Below the pieces are notes generated by a model, which made no database searches, had not been told where the DNA came from, and saw only the letters and a list, made by a program, of their open reading frames with translations. Positions 30,511 to 40,664 of a stretch of 64,000 bases of DNA are shown one piece after another (position 1 is the first letter of the stretch; each line of letters starts with the position of its first letter). The position numbers and the translations under genes were made by a program. This DNA comes from Trigonopsis variabilis (taxonomy: Eukaryota; Ascomycota; Trigonopsidomycetes; Trigonopsidales; Trigonopsidaceae): positions 558,001 to 622,000 of the forward strand of contig PPXM03000003.1 in the NCBI GenBank assembly GCA_003707065.3, in the 5' to 3' direction.

Positions 30511-33255
30511 ATGCCATTCAAGCTTAACAGAAGCCAGACGAAGTCAACTCGAGGAAAAAAATCATGTGGGTCTTCTAGCAGTCGTCCTCATGTCAGTGGC
30601 AAAAGCTACGAAGTCATCAAGATCAATGATTCGGATTCCTCGTCCTCCGCGAAAAATCCAAAGTCAAACCGAAAGGCTTCTAAACCATACGATAATATTC
30701 CCAAGCCTTATTTAGATCTTGTACGTGAGACATTAGGATCCAAGAGCACAAAGTCACCTCGTCGAGCAAGAGCTAGCAGTTCAAAGATAGATGACAGAAT
30801 AATTGACTTGGGTTTCTCGCAGACAAGCGCAATCGAAGTATCTGATAATTCTGATACTTCTACTAGTATAAAGGAGATTAGATCTCGAATAGCGATCCCT
30901 AGTCCGTCCCCATCGCCTTCGGAAGGAACAACTCCCTCTATCCGACAATCAGGCCCGACTTCAGACGGTTACATATCAGCAAGTGAGGGCGGCGATGAAG
31001 AAGAGAATGAAGACATGGAAGACAGTTCCTCGGAAGATTGGGAGAATGTTGAACTAGATAAACAAGACGATGAATCAGAGAATGGGAGCAGCCAAGTGAC
31101 GGTGAAATTCGACAGAAAGACTGATGTCGGTTCTATAAAATCGTCTCGAAAACATCAAACCTTAATACCTCGATCTTTACGGATTCAATTACACGAATGT
31201 CATTTACTAGGCCTCTTGGCAGCCTTTTCGCTGCGAAATAGGTGGATCTCCGATCCCTCACTGATGATGAATTTAAAGAACCAGATTTCCGATAAAATTC
31301 TCGACATGCTAAATTCAAGGGGCGAAAGCACGACTAGCGATGCGGTCAAGAGCAGAAAATTTCTTGACGGCTTAAGGCAAGTCATGTTTACTTGGACCCA
31401 CCGATATACAATTATTACCGACCAATCTCAATATCATCCTGGTAATCATGCTGAGACACCATCAGCTCAATGGAATGAGCCGAAGACTAAACAGCAATTC
31501 ATCAACGCTATTGAAAGAATGGGTGGATCGAGAGAAGCAGGTGCAATGGGCTTCTGTTCATTATTACGCTCTATAGGTCTTCATGTAAGATTTGTAGTAT
31601 CCTTGCAGCCATTTTCTTTATCTAACGTTAATGATAACCAATCGGCTGTCAGTCAACCAGATGAATCCGAATTTCCTATCTTCTGGGTTGAGGTCTGGGA
31701 TAAATACTATTCTAGATGGATCACTGTGGATCCGATTGTACTGAGACTCATTGAAATTCCTGGAATGCGGAGCAAATTGGAACCTCCTCACTCGGACGAA
31801 GACAATCGATTAAGTTATGTAATTGCTTTCAATGAAGACGGAACTGTTAAAGATGTTACTAGAAGATACGCCAAGGCATATAACGCCAAAACGAGGAAGC
31901 TGAGGATCACTCAATACCCTGAAGGTTCTCGGTGGTGGTCCAGGGTTATGTCTCTGTTTAGCCATCGATTTCATTCAGAGAACAGCGACACTGAAGATCA
32001 ACAATTGGCAGAAAAAGAAGCTAAGGAGGCGATCCCTACTAATGTTTCTGACTTCAAAGGGCACCCCTATTTTGTGCTCGAACAGGATCTTAAGAATGAC
32101 GAAGTCCTTATCCAAAAGATCAGCGTGGGAAAACTCTCTCTCAAAGGAAAGGCCCATAAATCGGTTGATATTTATAGACGTAAAGATATAAGATTTGTCA
32201 AATCGGCTGAGCAATGGTACCGTCTTGGAAGGGCCCTCAAAATTGGTGAACAGCCTGTGAAGTATTCCAGCAGACAACGACGGACTACAAGGACCCGTTC
32301 GCAAGAAGAAGGTAACGAAAATAAAGAAAGAACGGGACTATATCTCGGTAGTCAAACTGAACTTTATGTTCCACCTCCAGTGGTCAACGGCAGGGTGGCG
32401 CGTAACATATACGGAAACCTCGATATATTCACACCTTCAATGATTCCTGCTGGAGGTGTGCATATTCCCTGGAATGTGAGAATTCTTCGAGAAGCGGCCA
32501 TGATCCTTGGAATTGACATCGTTCCAGCAGTGGTTGGATTCGATTATGCTCATCGCCAAGTCACTCCTCGTTTTAATGGTGTCATAGTTGCTTCGGAGTA
32601 TGCAGAGGCACTGAAGACTGTCTACCAGGGGCTAGTTAATGAAAATTTCCAAGAGGAATGGCGCATGCGCACGATAATAGCCATGAAGCGGTGGAAGAAA
32701 TACTTCCGTGGCTTACAGGTCATAGACAGATTGAAAAGGGAACACGATTTTGGATCAGACTATGAAGATGGCGAAGAAAGCGAATCTATAAACGAGGACT
32801 TGAGTGTTGGAGGCGACTCAGCGAACGTTCATGAAGGAAAAAACGCGCGACGATTAGTCTCTATGCTTTCTAGGACGCCTCGTCGAATAGTAATAAATGA
32901 TAGCGAGGACGAGCTGGACCTCAGAGACATTGAAAAAAACAGGCTTAATCGAGATATTTGGCCATCTAAAACTATCGAACCAGACTCACGAATGCGACAT
33001 AGAGAAAGATTATGCACGATACCTAAAGGCATGACGAATCATGAGCATCTATCGAGCCCTACTGCGGCACGAACCGCTTCACGAGCTCTTGCAAGAGATA
33101 ATGAGAACGAAGGACTCACGATTGAAATTATGGAAAAGCAAAAGAATACTCGAAAAGAAGAAGAACATGATAAGTCAGATCAAGAGAATGAAAAAGACTT
33201 AAACGATGATGAGGGGAATAATGAAAGCGATCATTATTTAGATTGGATTGGTTAA
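30511..33255 (+). CDS. RAD4: DNA damage recognition protein Rad4/XPC
   Basis: Recognises helix-distorting lesions in global-genome nucleotide excision repair, together with Rad23. Intronless, 914 aa. The N-terminus (1-210) is basic then acidic and disordered. The transglutaminase-like domain begins near residue 225 (LRIQLHECHLLGLLAAFSLR) and includes GAMGFCSLLRSIGLHVRFV and FWVEVWDKYYSRWITVDPI. Beta-hairpin domains follow: BHD1 (HPYFVLEQDLKNDEVL to YRLGRALKIGEQ, about 515-590), BHD2 (GLYLGSQTELYVPPPVVNGR) and BHD3 (IYGNLDIFTPSMIPAGG to HRQVTPRFNGVIVASEY, about 630-710). The C-terminus is charged and disordered. Length and order are normal for fungal orthologues. Confidence 0.95.
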   Translation: MPFKLNRSQTKSTRGKKSCGSSSSRPHVSGKSYEVIKINDSDSSSSAKNPKSNRKASKPYDNIPKPYLDLVRETLGSKSTKSPRRARASSSKIDDRIIDLGFSQTSAIEVSDNSDTSTSIKEIRSRIAIPSPSPSPSEGTTPSIRQSGPTSDGYISASEGGDEEENEDMEDSSSEDWENVELDKQDDESENGSSQVTVKFDRKTDVGSIKSSRKHQTLIPRSLRIQLHECHLLGLLAAFSLRNRWISDPSLMMNLKNQISDKILDMLNSRGESTTSDAVKSRKFLDGLRQVMFTWTHRYTIITDQSQYHPGNHAETPSAQWNEPKTKQQFINAIERMGGSREAGAMGFCSLLRSIGLHVRFVVSLQPFSLSNVNDNQSAVSQPDESEFPIFWVEVWDKYYSRWITVDPIVLRLIEIPGMRSKLEPPHSDEDNRLSYVIAFNEDGTVKDVTRRYAKAYNAKTRKLRITQYPEGSRWWSRVMSLFSHRFHSENSDTEDQQLAEKEAKEAIPTNVSDFKGHPYFVLEQDLKNDEVLIQKISVGKLSLKGKAHKSVDIYRRKDIRFVKSAEQWYRLGRALKIGEQPVKYSSRQRRTTRTRSQEEGNENKERTGLYLGSQTELYVPPPVVNGRVARNIYGNLDIFTPSMIPAGGVHIPWNVRILREAAMILGIDIVPAVVGFDYAHRQVTPRFNGVIVASEYAEALKTVYQGLVNENFQEEWRMRTIIAMKRWKKYFRGLQVIDRLKREHDFGSDYEDGEESESINEDLSVGGDSANVHEGKNARRLVSMLSRTPRRIVINDSEDELDLRDIEKNRLNRDIWPSKTIEPDSRMRHRERLCTIPKGMTNHEHLSSPTAARTASRALARDNENEGLTIEIMEKQKNTRKEEEHDKSDQENEKDLNDDEGNNESDHYLDWIG

Positions 33256-33591
33256 TTGATCTTTTTTAAGCGATGTACAATAGAGTTAAGCGAAGTAATC
33301 GCGACTGAGAATCACAGATTTCCCTAAGCGCCTCCGAAAGCCATTCTGGTTGTCGAAACCGAAAAGAAAAAGCCCATAAATCTTATCAGTAACGACATGA
33401 TGGCTACCAATGAGTGACAAGAGCGACCGAGGACGGCAAATTATGGCGTTTAGTTTCGGCAGAAACGGCGCTTGATACAAGATCTAGCGGAGCCTCTTTA
33501 AGTGACTCATAAAATATCCCGAGTATCTTTACCTCAAAGCTGAAGCCGAGGAAAATAGATATCAAAAACGTTAAGTTATCACACGGAAAAC
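33256..33591. other. intergenic region, ARO8 promoter
   Basis: 336 bp between two plus-strand genes. Nothing beyond presumed UTR and promoter sequence is visible. Confidence 0.5.
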
Positions 33592-34998
33592 ATGACTGGA
33601 CAAACTGCAAAAGATTTGAGTTCCTTTTTGAGTAGGGAAGCTGTCAGTCGGGAAAATTCTCCGCTTAAGGCATCCTTCAAATATACTTTGGATCCTAACA
33701 TTACCTCACTCGGAGGTGGCCTCCCATTGCCGGCCTATTTTCCTTTTGAAAAAGTCACTGCTGAAGTTCGAGCTCCTCCCGGACAATCAAGCGCGGAGGT
33801 CGAGAAACTAAACATCAACGTTGATAAATACCCGAGCGAGGAGAATGATGCGATTCCATTAGTGAAGAGCTTGCAATATGGATACACAGAAGGTGCACCC
33901 AAGCTTATCCAGTTTCTCAAAGACCACACGGAAATGTACCACAGCCCCCCTTATGATGACTGGGATTGTATTGCTTCAGTTGGAAATACTCAATCGCTTG
34001 ATGCGGTCTTGCGGACTTTATTCAACCAAGGGGAGGAAATTATGGTTGAAGAATATACGTTCGCCAGCGTGTTGAGTACTTTAAAAGCGCAACAGCTCAA
34101 ACCAATCCCTATTGACATGGATCTTGAAGGAATAGATCCTGACAAGCTCGAACAGAAACTCGCTTCTTGGGACGGTCCTATTCCTAAGGTTCTTTATACA
34201 ATTCCCACCGGCCAGAACCCTACAGGAAGCAATCTCCCGTTTGAGCGTCGACAAAAGATCTATGCTTTAGCCCAAAAATATAACTTCCTTATTATTGAAG
34301 ATGAACCTTACTATTTCTTACAAATGCCTACATATGACCCTGAAGCGAAGATCAAGAACGACGAACCTCTTACTCATCAAAAATTCCGTAAATCGATAAT
34401 CAAGTCCTTCCTTTCTATTGACACCGATGGAATAGTCATCCGTCTCGACTCTTTCTCCAAAGTGATTGCTCCCGGTACGAGAACTGGCTGGATTATCGGA
34501 CAATCATCATTGCTTGAACGAATCCTCAGAGGAAACGAGATCTCCATCCAAGCCCCTTCTGGATTTTCGCAATCACTTTTATACGGTTTATTGTCCCAAT
34601 GGGGTCAGACCGGTTATACTGATTGGTTGATCTATATCCGTCAAGAATATACTGCACGACGAGATGCCGCCATGCGAACTCTTGATAAATACCTTAGCAA
34701 AGAGGTGTGCACATGGATTCCACCTACCGCTGGAATGTTTTTTTGGATTCAATTTGATCTAACCAAACATCCCAAGTACGAACAGCTCTCCTTCCTTGAA
34801 CTTGAGGATCTCATTTTCCATCAACTTCTCAATTATGGAGTCCTTATGGTCAAAGGCTCATGGTTCAAAGTCACCGGGTCTAAGGAAGAGACCAGATACG
34901 CTTATTTTAGAGGCACGTTTGCTGCTGTCGAGACTCCTAAGCTGATTGACGCTATTGAGAAAGTTGGCAAAATGGTTAATGATGAATTTGTGTTCTAG
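33592..34998 (+). CDS. ARO8: aromatic amino-acid aminotransferase (Aro8 type)
   Basis: PLP enzyme that interconverts aromatic amino acids and their 2-oxo acids; also related to 2-aminoadipate transaminase of lysine synthesis. Intronless, 468 aa. Class I/II fold: LKASFKYTLDPNITSLGGG near the start, GNTQSLDAVLRTLFNQGEE (cofactor phosphate side), YTIPTGQNPTGSN, IIEDEPYYFLQ with the PLP-contacting Asp, and the Schiff-base lysine K290 in RLDSFSKVIAPGTRTGW. The conserved arginine that holds the substrate carboxylate is in YFRGTFA near the end. Paralogue choice between Aro8 and Aro9 favours Aro8 by length and start. Confidence 0.94.
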   Translation: MTGQTAKDLSSFLSREAVSRENSPLKASFKYTLDPNITSLGGGLPLPAYFPFEKVTAEVRAPPGQSSAEVEKLNINVDKYPSEENDAIPLVKSLQYGYTEGAPKLIQFLKDHTEMYHSPPYDDWDCIASVGNTQSLDAVLRTLFNQGEEIMVEEYTFASVLSTLKAQQLKPIPIDMDLEGIDPDKLEQKLASWDGPIPKVLYTIPTGQNPTGSNLPFERRQKIYALAQKYNFLIIEDEPYYFLQMPTYDPEAKIKNDEPLTHQKFRKSIIKSFLSIDTDGIVIRLDSFSKVIAPGTRTGWIIGQSSLLERILRGNEISIQAPSGFSQSLLYGLLSQWGQTGYTDWLIYIRQEYTARRDAAMRTLDKYLSKEVCTWIPPTAGMFFWIQFDLTKHPKYEQLSFLELEDLIFHQLLNYGVLMVKGSWFKVTGSKEETRYAYFRGTFAAVETPKLIDAIEKVGKMVNDEFVF

Positions 34999-35294
34999 AG
35001 CTTCAAAATAGTCTACCAGTATACGCTGTTTCTTATTCCTCCTTAAATCGATATCTTTACTAGAGCAAACTGCATATCTCACGTTGGTCATTGGAGTTGT
35101 AGATGGGAAAACATAGTCCTGTAGACCCGACATCCTAGACATCACTTAGGGACATCTGTCGAATTAATTTTAGAAAGCCGGTCAGCAAACAGCGTCGTTT
35201 GCGGCTTACTCCTGTTTGATTAGATCCCAAACACCCATAGGTATCACGTACTTTGAAAAATGCTTCATTTTATGAGCTTGCAGTTTGGCTGAGC

Positions 35295-35638
35295 ATGGCG
35301 ACATCATATTGTCAGTTGGTGAAGCAAAGTTTCGGCTTCTATTATTAGTATAGTCTATTTCCGCCGAGCAAAATTGCTTACAAGTTCGGTAGCTTTCTTA
35401 ATAGCGGATTGGCAGGGAGGACATTCTCCTTGGCTGGAACTGACGAACTTTCTTGCATTATTTGGTTATATTATTGTTGCTTCAATAGGGCTTTGTTGCT
35501 CTGAGATTAGAACTTGTTCCTCGAAAATATGCGTAGATGGTGAGTGGAATGACGACCGTATTTACTTTATGTTTACTTGTAACCACAGCAACCATGACCA
35601 TTAATGACGAGCTCGATCGACACAATTTTCTGAATTAA
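35295..35638 (+). CDS. possible small single-pass membrane protein
   Basis: Tentative three-exon model in an 880-bp gap between two convergent genes: 35295-35310, 35354-35539, 35589-35638, giving 83 aa in frame with introns of 43 and 49 nt. The donors are GTCAGT and GTGAGT. The product would start [17 protein letters not shown] and hold one membrane segment ([17 protein letters not shown]) near residue 37-53. Support: the splice sites fit the local intron style, the gap is otherwise unexplained, and convergent neighbours do not need a promoter here. Against: no recognised family and weak branch sites. Confidence 0.3.
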
Positions 35639-35880
35639 GAAAATGGCAAGTGGAAAGAGTGCAGATATTTTTTTTTCTTAAGATCAGAAATATACCCTTA
35701 AGAATAGTGAACCTTGTTCTTCACAAGCTCAGTACCGCTAGAAGAGAACTGTTGTAGGAGAACAGAACGTACTATCTAGAACTACAAAGACGATCAAAAC
35801 ACTCTTATGAAAACTATTAGCTTACAAGAAGTCATTGGACTGATAAAAAGCCCTGATTCACTTATTTTTGGGACTGGATT

Positions 35881-36491
35881 TTATTTAGTCTTTTTCGATT
35901 CCGTAGTTTCTTTAGTAGCAGGCTTTGGCTCGAACTTCGCATGAAGCTTGATATCCTCCCTTTCAAGTCTATAATCGGCGTAGAATTGACCAAACTGGAG
36001 AAGTAATATGCCTACCAATAGAACAATGATCATTATGTGGCTAGCAGCGATGATCGAAAATCCTTGGTCCTCAGTGACATCGCCCCATTTTCCAGTGGCA
36101 GAGGCAGTAGCTCCTCGTTGGATATTGTTATTATAGACGAAGAAGGCTATAATATAGAGCACTCCCGCAGCTCCATCAAAAACCAAAGTAGTCTCCTTGA
36201 ACTTGAAGAACTTTATGAAGAAGCCCACCATTCCAATGAACAATGGAGCATGCAGAGTCCACAAGTAGTACTTATGACTCTCGTACAAAGATGCGTAAAC
36301 GGCCTTAGCAAGCTGGTTATTCTCAGGAAGATACCCGAGCGAACCAAGAGTGAAGTAAAGAAATAGAGCTTCAATCCCAAGATAGAAAGAGACACCTAAT
36401 GTACTATTAGCTCGAGATCGCCATCGATTAAATCGTTCAACTTACAAGAGATCACCACCCCAGAACCTATATTATAAATAACGGGATGCAT
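35881..36491 (-). CDS. SHR3: ER membrane chaperone for amino-acid permeases (Shr3 family)
   Basis: Shr3 sits in the ER membrane and prevents aggregation of amino-acid permeases so they can leave in COPII vesicles. Exons in plus coordinates 36446-36491 and 35881-36395, 186 aa, intron 50 nt. Four membrane segments are visible: VVISCVSFYLGIEALFLYF, LFIGMVGFFIKFF, GAAGVLYIIAFFVYN and HIMIIVLLVGILLLQFGQ. The conserved stretch KWGDVTEDQGFSIIAASH aligns with NWGEVTENQG of yeast Shr3, and LVFDGAAGVLYI with the family's third segment. The tail is charged (KPATKETTESKKTK) and cytosolic, the side that contacts coat proteins. The first exon encodes only 15 residues. Confidence 0.88.
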
Positions 36492-38480
36492 ATTGATTGA
36501 GTTGGAATTTGATTAGATCAGAGAGGATGTTCAAGGTAACGCGAAGGCTAGGTGGAAGATCTATCTATCAGTTATCAGAGCCACAATGCCACTCTAAGTT
36601 ACCCTACCTCCAACAACGGCAGTCACAGCGAGGCGACTTAATTCGAATCAGATGAGATACTGCTTATGAATAGGCCAGTAGAAATAATAAAAAAAATAAA
36701 ATCGGTGATGCGATATTTATGTAATAACTGCGAAAGCGATTCTCCAAGAGTAAAGCAGAAAAGCAGAAGGAACGATTCGATTTAGAACTCGACTAGTTGG
36801 AGTTGAGCCGGCATTAGCGCGGTGTTAGGAGGGACTTCATAAAAAATCCTGTTGATCTATACTTGAGGAATAAATGTCCCTGAACTAACGTTGCTCTTGT
36901 TTCACATTGATCATAGTTAGATGAATGCATGTCTCATCAGCAAGTGCTAGTGCCATTGCCAGTTAGCTTTAATTGGCTCGTGATGACTATGTTATTGTTA
37001 CATAAGAGACCACGAGCCGAGGAATCAACAAGTAGCATGTTAATGCTCGATGAAAAGGATTAAAACATAAAGACTTGCTAAATGAACAAATCTGAGATGT
37101 AAACACACTGTAGTAAATCATGTGCTCTCTCTTCGGTGCTAAGATAACACTCATAGTACGGCGATCGATTGCTTATCTTCATTTCTAGAGAAGTTCCAAG
37201 TGAGTGAGACGGCGCGAGTTTAGTCGCACAATCTCCAATAACGACAGCATTCTCTGGGAAGGTTGTGCATTGAAATGAAGATAGGATCATCGTTGCTAGA
37301 ACGTGCGACATAGTGTTCAATCGACCGGAGCTCGGCTCATTTGGCTCAGGTCAAAAGCGATAAACTACCAAGAGCCGAAAGATCGAGTCCCGAAGAGTCG
37401 TCTTGGAATGTAATGGTTTGATTTCGATATTCCAACGTAGATTTTGACGACGCTGACCCGATTGCGCGTAAACTAATGGCGTACGCGTGGTAATGTACAG
37501 GACAATTGCGATTCAATTTAACCGGCCTGAAAAAAAAACTGACGATTCGAGCCAAACTTTTCTGTTCTTTTTTATAGATATGTTTGTTCTTCAAGATCTC
37601 ACCTCTAAATGGTTTTGTGTATCCTTTTAGGTGAGTTTCTTGGACGTTTGGTCCTCTATAATTTAACCCAAACGCGTTCACGTGTCTACAGTATTACTCT
37701 TTTAGGATATGGTTTTTGTGGGGTTGACGATACAGATGGGAAAGAAGCACATGCAGTCGAGACCTTTCACGACAATGTTCTGATTAAATGGCCTCATTCA
37801 CAATAACCACTCTTTTCTCGCCGTCCGATATCCGCCACGCATTTATGGAAGAGTTACTACTTCCCGGACTGGTAATGGGACGGCTGAGACACCAGTCCAC
37901 TAAAGAGGCACGTTCCATCATCACCCTAAAACGCTACATGGTGTTCAATCGTAATTGTTTATAATGATTTCTCGCTTTTGGAAATACGTGCGATTCGAAG
38001 TAACTATGGTTGCTCTATGAGAACATATTAAGGGACGGCCTTATCGCAGCTTAACATTAGACTGTTAAAGTCGTGTACAGGAGGGAGGCTGTAACACTAT
38101 AGGGATGCCAACTGATTGGAGTTCAGCGCATTAAACCTCATTCAAATGTCATCGCTAACAGGAATGGCGTGAAATACACTGGACTGAGCATTATCAAGTC
38201 TTCTTCGATAGGTCTAGGCTTGAGAACAGCAGAAAAGAGAGAAATCGCGATTCATACGCCGTGCAGGGGAAGGCATTAAAGGTAGCGGTTTCCTTTCTGT
38301 AGCTTGAAAGTCAGCCCCATCCAATAAGCGAAGAGAAAAAGGAGTAGCATTTCCTAAAGTGGTAAAGCCACATTCCAACCTAGGGGCCGAACACCCAACG
38401 TGCGGCTGGAAAGGTCGGGCAATTTCCTAAAGGAGCTTTCGTCCCATTTTCAGATTCGTCCTGGAAAAAAGAAAACTCAC
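36492..38480. other. 2-kb gene-free region
   Basis: The longest stretch without a convincing gene. It lies between the divergent SHR3 and wall-protein genes. Short frames (77 codons at 37078-37308 minus; 111 codons at 37346-37681 minus) have no domain, signal or splice partners. A weak B-box-like GATCGAGTCC near 37380 does not fold into a tRNA. It probably holds a large upstream control region for the wall-protein gene, or a non-coding transcript. Confidence 0.45.
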
Positions 38481-38490
38481 ACGCGACGCG
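38481..38490. promoter_or_regulatory. tandem ACGCG motif
   Basis: ACGCGACGCG is two direct copies of ACGCG, the core of the MBF (MluI cell-cycle box) site, 107 bp before the wall-protein ATG and 24 bp before its TATA box. Role in G1/S timing is inferred. Confidence 0.3.
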
Positions 38491-38513
38491 CTCTATCCCG
38501 CCATTCCCAATAA

Positions 38514-38520
38514 TATAAAA
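38514..38520 (+). promoter_or_regulatory. TATA box of the wall-protein gene
   Basis: TATAAAA, 77 bp before the ATG, within a sharply TATA-type promoter. It fits a highly expressed, regulated gene. Confidence 0.55.
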
Positions 38521-38596
38521 GGCGGCGTCATGGCCTCCCCAAACCTCACAACTTGTCTTTTTACTTTCTGACCACTGTCTTTCGTTACTGTCTAAA

Positions 38597-38845
38597 ATGA
38601 AGTTCTCTGTTGCCGCCATTGCTGCTTTCGCCGCCAGTGCCCTCGCTGCCAACTCTACTGTCCTTTCCACTGAGGTTTTCACCATTACCTCCTGTTCGGA
38701 TCACTTGTGCCACAAGCCTACCAGCAACGTCACTACCTCTACCGCTGCTCCCACCTTCACCGGTGCTGCTGCCAACGTTAAGGGTTCTTTCGCCGTCGCT
38801 GGTGTCGCTGCCGTCGCTGGCGCTGCTGCTGTCCTTGGCCTCTAA
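38597..38845 (+). CDS. small GPI-anchored cell-wall protein
   Basis: 82 aa. Residues 1-18 are a signal peptide (MKFSVAAIAAFAASALAA). The mature part is tiny: NSTVLSTEVFTITSCSDHLC followed by a Thr/Ser-rich linker with N-glycosylation sites (NST, NVT). The end is a long Ala/Val/Gly hydrophobic tail (VAGVAAVAGAAAVLGL) with a small-residue site before it (TGAAANVKGS), as in GPI signals. It resembles the many short GPI proteins of fungi containing a TxVxTITSC-type repeat. Codon use is strongly biased (GCC, GTC, ACC), so expression is probably high; this bias also opens shadow frames on both strands. Confidence 0.85.
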   Translation: MKFSVAAIAAFAASALAANSTVLSTEVFTITSCSDHLCHKPTSNVTTSTAAPTFTGAAANVKGSFAVAGVAAVAGAAAVLGL

Positions 38846-39920
38846 ATATACGCTCTGAGCTTTTCGGTTTCCGCTGGAAAGTTTCTAATTCAATGCGTGT
38901 ATCTATTGGGTTATAATCGGCGCAGGTCTCTTTGTTAACAGACTAATTGATATACTTAAATAGTGCTATTTATTCCGTAAGATTTTTTCGTAGTGTTTTC
39001 AGGAGTGCCTCGGATGCTTGGTCCCCTGGCCGATAAGTTTTCCCGGTTGACATTTTCCTTTTTCGGCTTGCACTATAAGCGTATTTCCTCTTTTGGGAAT
39101 GCTGGAACATAAAGAGATCTATTTTCTTAGAATGGAGCTAACCAGTTGAGAATTTTTCTCTTTGTGGAAAATGTTCTTTACCCCAGTTCTTCTTCTTTAT
39201 CTCTTCATCATGAACAAAACCTGCCGCTCTTTGTCTTGCTGGGCACCCCAGATTACCAACTACAAAATCTAGTTAGCTGTCTCTTCTACTACGCGGATAA
39301 AATTAAACTTAAGTCAGAGATTCACTGTCTAATTCCGTTATGTTCTTGCTTCAATCTCTTGCGCTGCGTCTTTATCTGTTCTCATTTCTCTCCCTTTTTG
39401 GACAAACTGAACATTATTCCTCTTCAACCGTTCCATGTTAGCCGACAAACTAAACTGTTTAGACAGTAGAGAACGATGTGGACATCATGTCTGTGCATCA
39501 CCTATCATGAAAAGTTGCGCGATCACTGTCTACGTTATCCTAGCGTTACCATCGTTTATAGCGTTCAAGTCGTATTAATGACCTGAAGAGCTTTCTGGGC
39601 TTGTTCAGGTCAGCTTAGTTCAAAGACAGCCAGGACGTAGGGAAATCCTGACCTCTGCCTAAGTGCTTGACATGTTTACATGCTTTAAGCTAAGGAGCGT
39701 CATGACTAGCCTTACCATCGACAAAAGACAAGAGAGCGACATCAATGACAGGATCCATCTCTTGACATGCCTATTCTTATCAGCACGGGCGATGAAATCA
39801 GCTGCTATGTTTTCATATGAATTGGAACCCTGTCACGTGTAAAATGCCGTCACACTTTTCTGATGCAACAACGCAGTCGAAGGAGCCTGGCAACCTAGTA
39901 TATCAAACTACATAGCGACA
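38846..39920. other. intergenic region, wall-protein 3' UTR and RPS3 promoter
   Basis: 1.07 kb between two plus-strand genes that are probably both highly expressed. T-rich in the first part. The frame at 39146-39469 has no coding signs. A CACGTG box lies near the right end. Confidence 0.5.
39834..39839. promoter_or_regulatory. CACGTG E-box before RPS3
   Basis: Perfect CACGTG palindrome (in TCACGTG) 82 bp upstream of the RPS3 ATG. Cbf1-type bHLH factors bind this core and take part in ribosomal-protein gene control in some yeasts such as Candida albicans. The single site could also be chance. Confidence 0.35.
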
Positions 39921-40664
39921 ATGGTCTCCCAAATCAGCAAAAAGAGAAAGGTGGTGGCAGACGGTGTTTTATTTGCCGAGCTCAACGAATTTTTCACCAG
40001 GGAGCTTGCCGAAGAGGGCTACTCAGGTGTCGAGGTCAAGACCTCACCTGTCCGAACTGAGATCATTGTTCGGGCTACACGGACACAAGAGGTTCTCGGT
40101 GTTCAAGGACGAAGAATCCGTGAATTGACTTCTCTCATCCAAAAGCGTTTCAAATATCCTGCCGATTCGGTCGTCATCTACGCCGAGAAAGTTCAATCTC
40201 GAGGTCTCTCTGCCACCGCTCAATGTGAATCTCTTCGATACAAGCTTCTTAATGGTCTTGCTGTCCGACGTGCTTGCTATGGTATCCTTCGATTCGTCAT
40301 GGAATCTGGTGCTAAGGGTTGTGAGGTCGTTGTCTCTGGTAAGCTTCGTGCTGCTCGTGCCAAGAGCATGAAGTTTTCCGATGGTTTCATGATTCACTCT
40401 GGTCAGCCTGCCAAGGATTTCATTGACTATGCCACTCGTCACGTTCTCATGCGCCAAGGTGTTCTTGGTCTCAAGGTCAAGATCATGCGAGATGTTGACC
40501 CTGAAGGTCGCAATGGTCCTACCAAAAATCTCCCCGATATCGTTACTATCCTTGAAGCCAAAGAAGAGCCCCCTGTGGAGGAGCCTAAGAGCATTGTTTA
40601 CTTCAAGCGCGAGCCTAAGGCCACCGAGGCTGCTCCCGAAGCCCAACCTACTGTCGCGGCTTAA
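39921..40664 (+). CDS. RPS3: 40S ribosomal protein uS3
   Basis: Component of the small-subunit mRNA entry channel. 247 aa, no intron, which is notable among genes here that often carry several. The N-terminal KH type II domain covers about residues 24-95 ([36 protein letters not shown]). The C-terminal uS3 domain follows ([49 protein letters not shown]). The tail is Glu/Ala/Pro-rich. Codon choice is strongly biased towards preferred codons. Confidence 0.98.
   Translation: MVSQISKKRKVVADGVLFAELNEFFTRELAEEGYSGVEVKTSPVRTEIIVRATRTQEVLGVQGRRIRELTSLIQKRFKYPADSVVIYAEKVQSRGLSATAQCESLRYKLLNGLAVRRACYGILRFVMESGAKGCEVVVSGKLRAARAKSMKFSDGFMIHSGQPAKDFIDYATRHVLMRQGVLGLKVKIMRDVDPEGRNGPTKNLPDIVTILEAKEEPPVEEPKSIVYFKREPKATEAAPEAQPTVAA

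Noticed and set aside
37078-37308. Minus-strand frame of 77 codons starting MSHVLATMILSSF
   Set aside because: Weak hydrophobic start but no convincing signal peptide, no splice partners and no family; left as non-coding.
37340-37420. tRNA-like A and B boxes (TGGCTCAGG, GATCGAGTCC)
   Set aside because: No 7-bp acceptor stem or anticodon arm can be formed at the right distances.
38610-38858. Second 82-codon frame overlapping the wall-protein gene
   Set aside because: Shifted frame of a repetitive, GC-rich coding sequence; the other frame has signal peptide and GPI tail.
40044-40646. 200-codon minus-strand frame opposite RPS3
   Set aside because: Codon-bias shadow of a highly expressed ribosomal protein gene.
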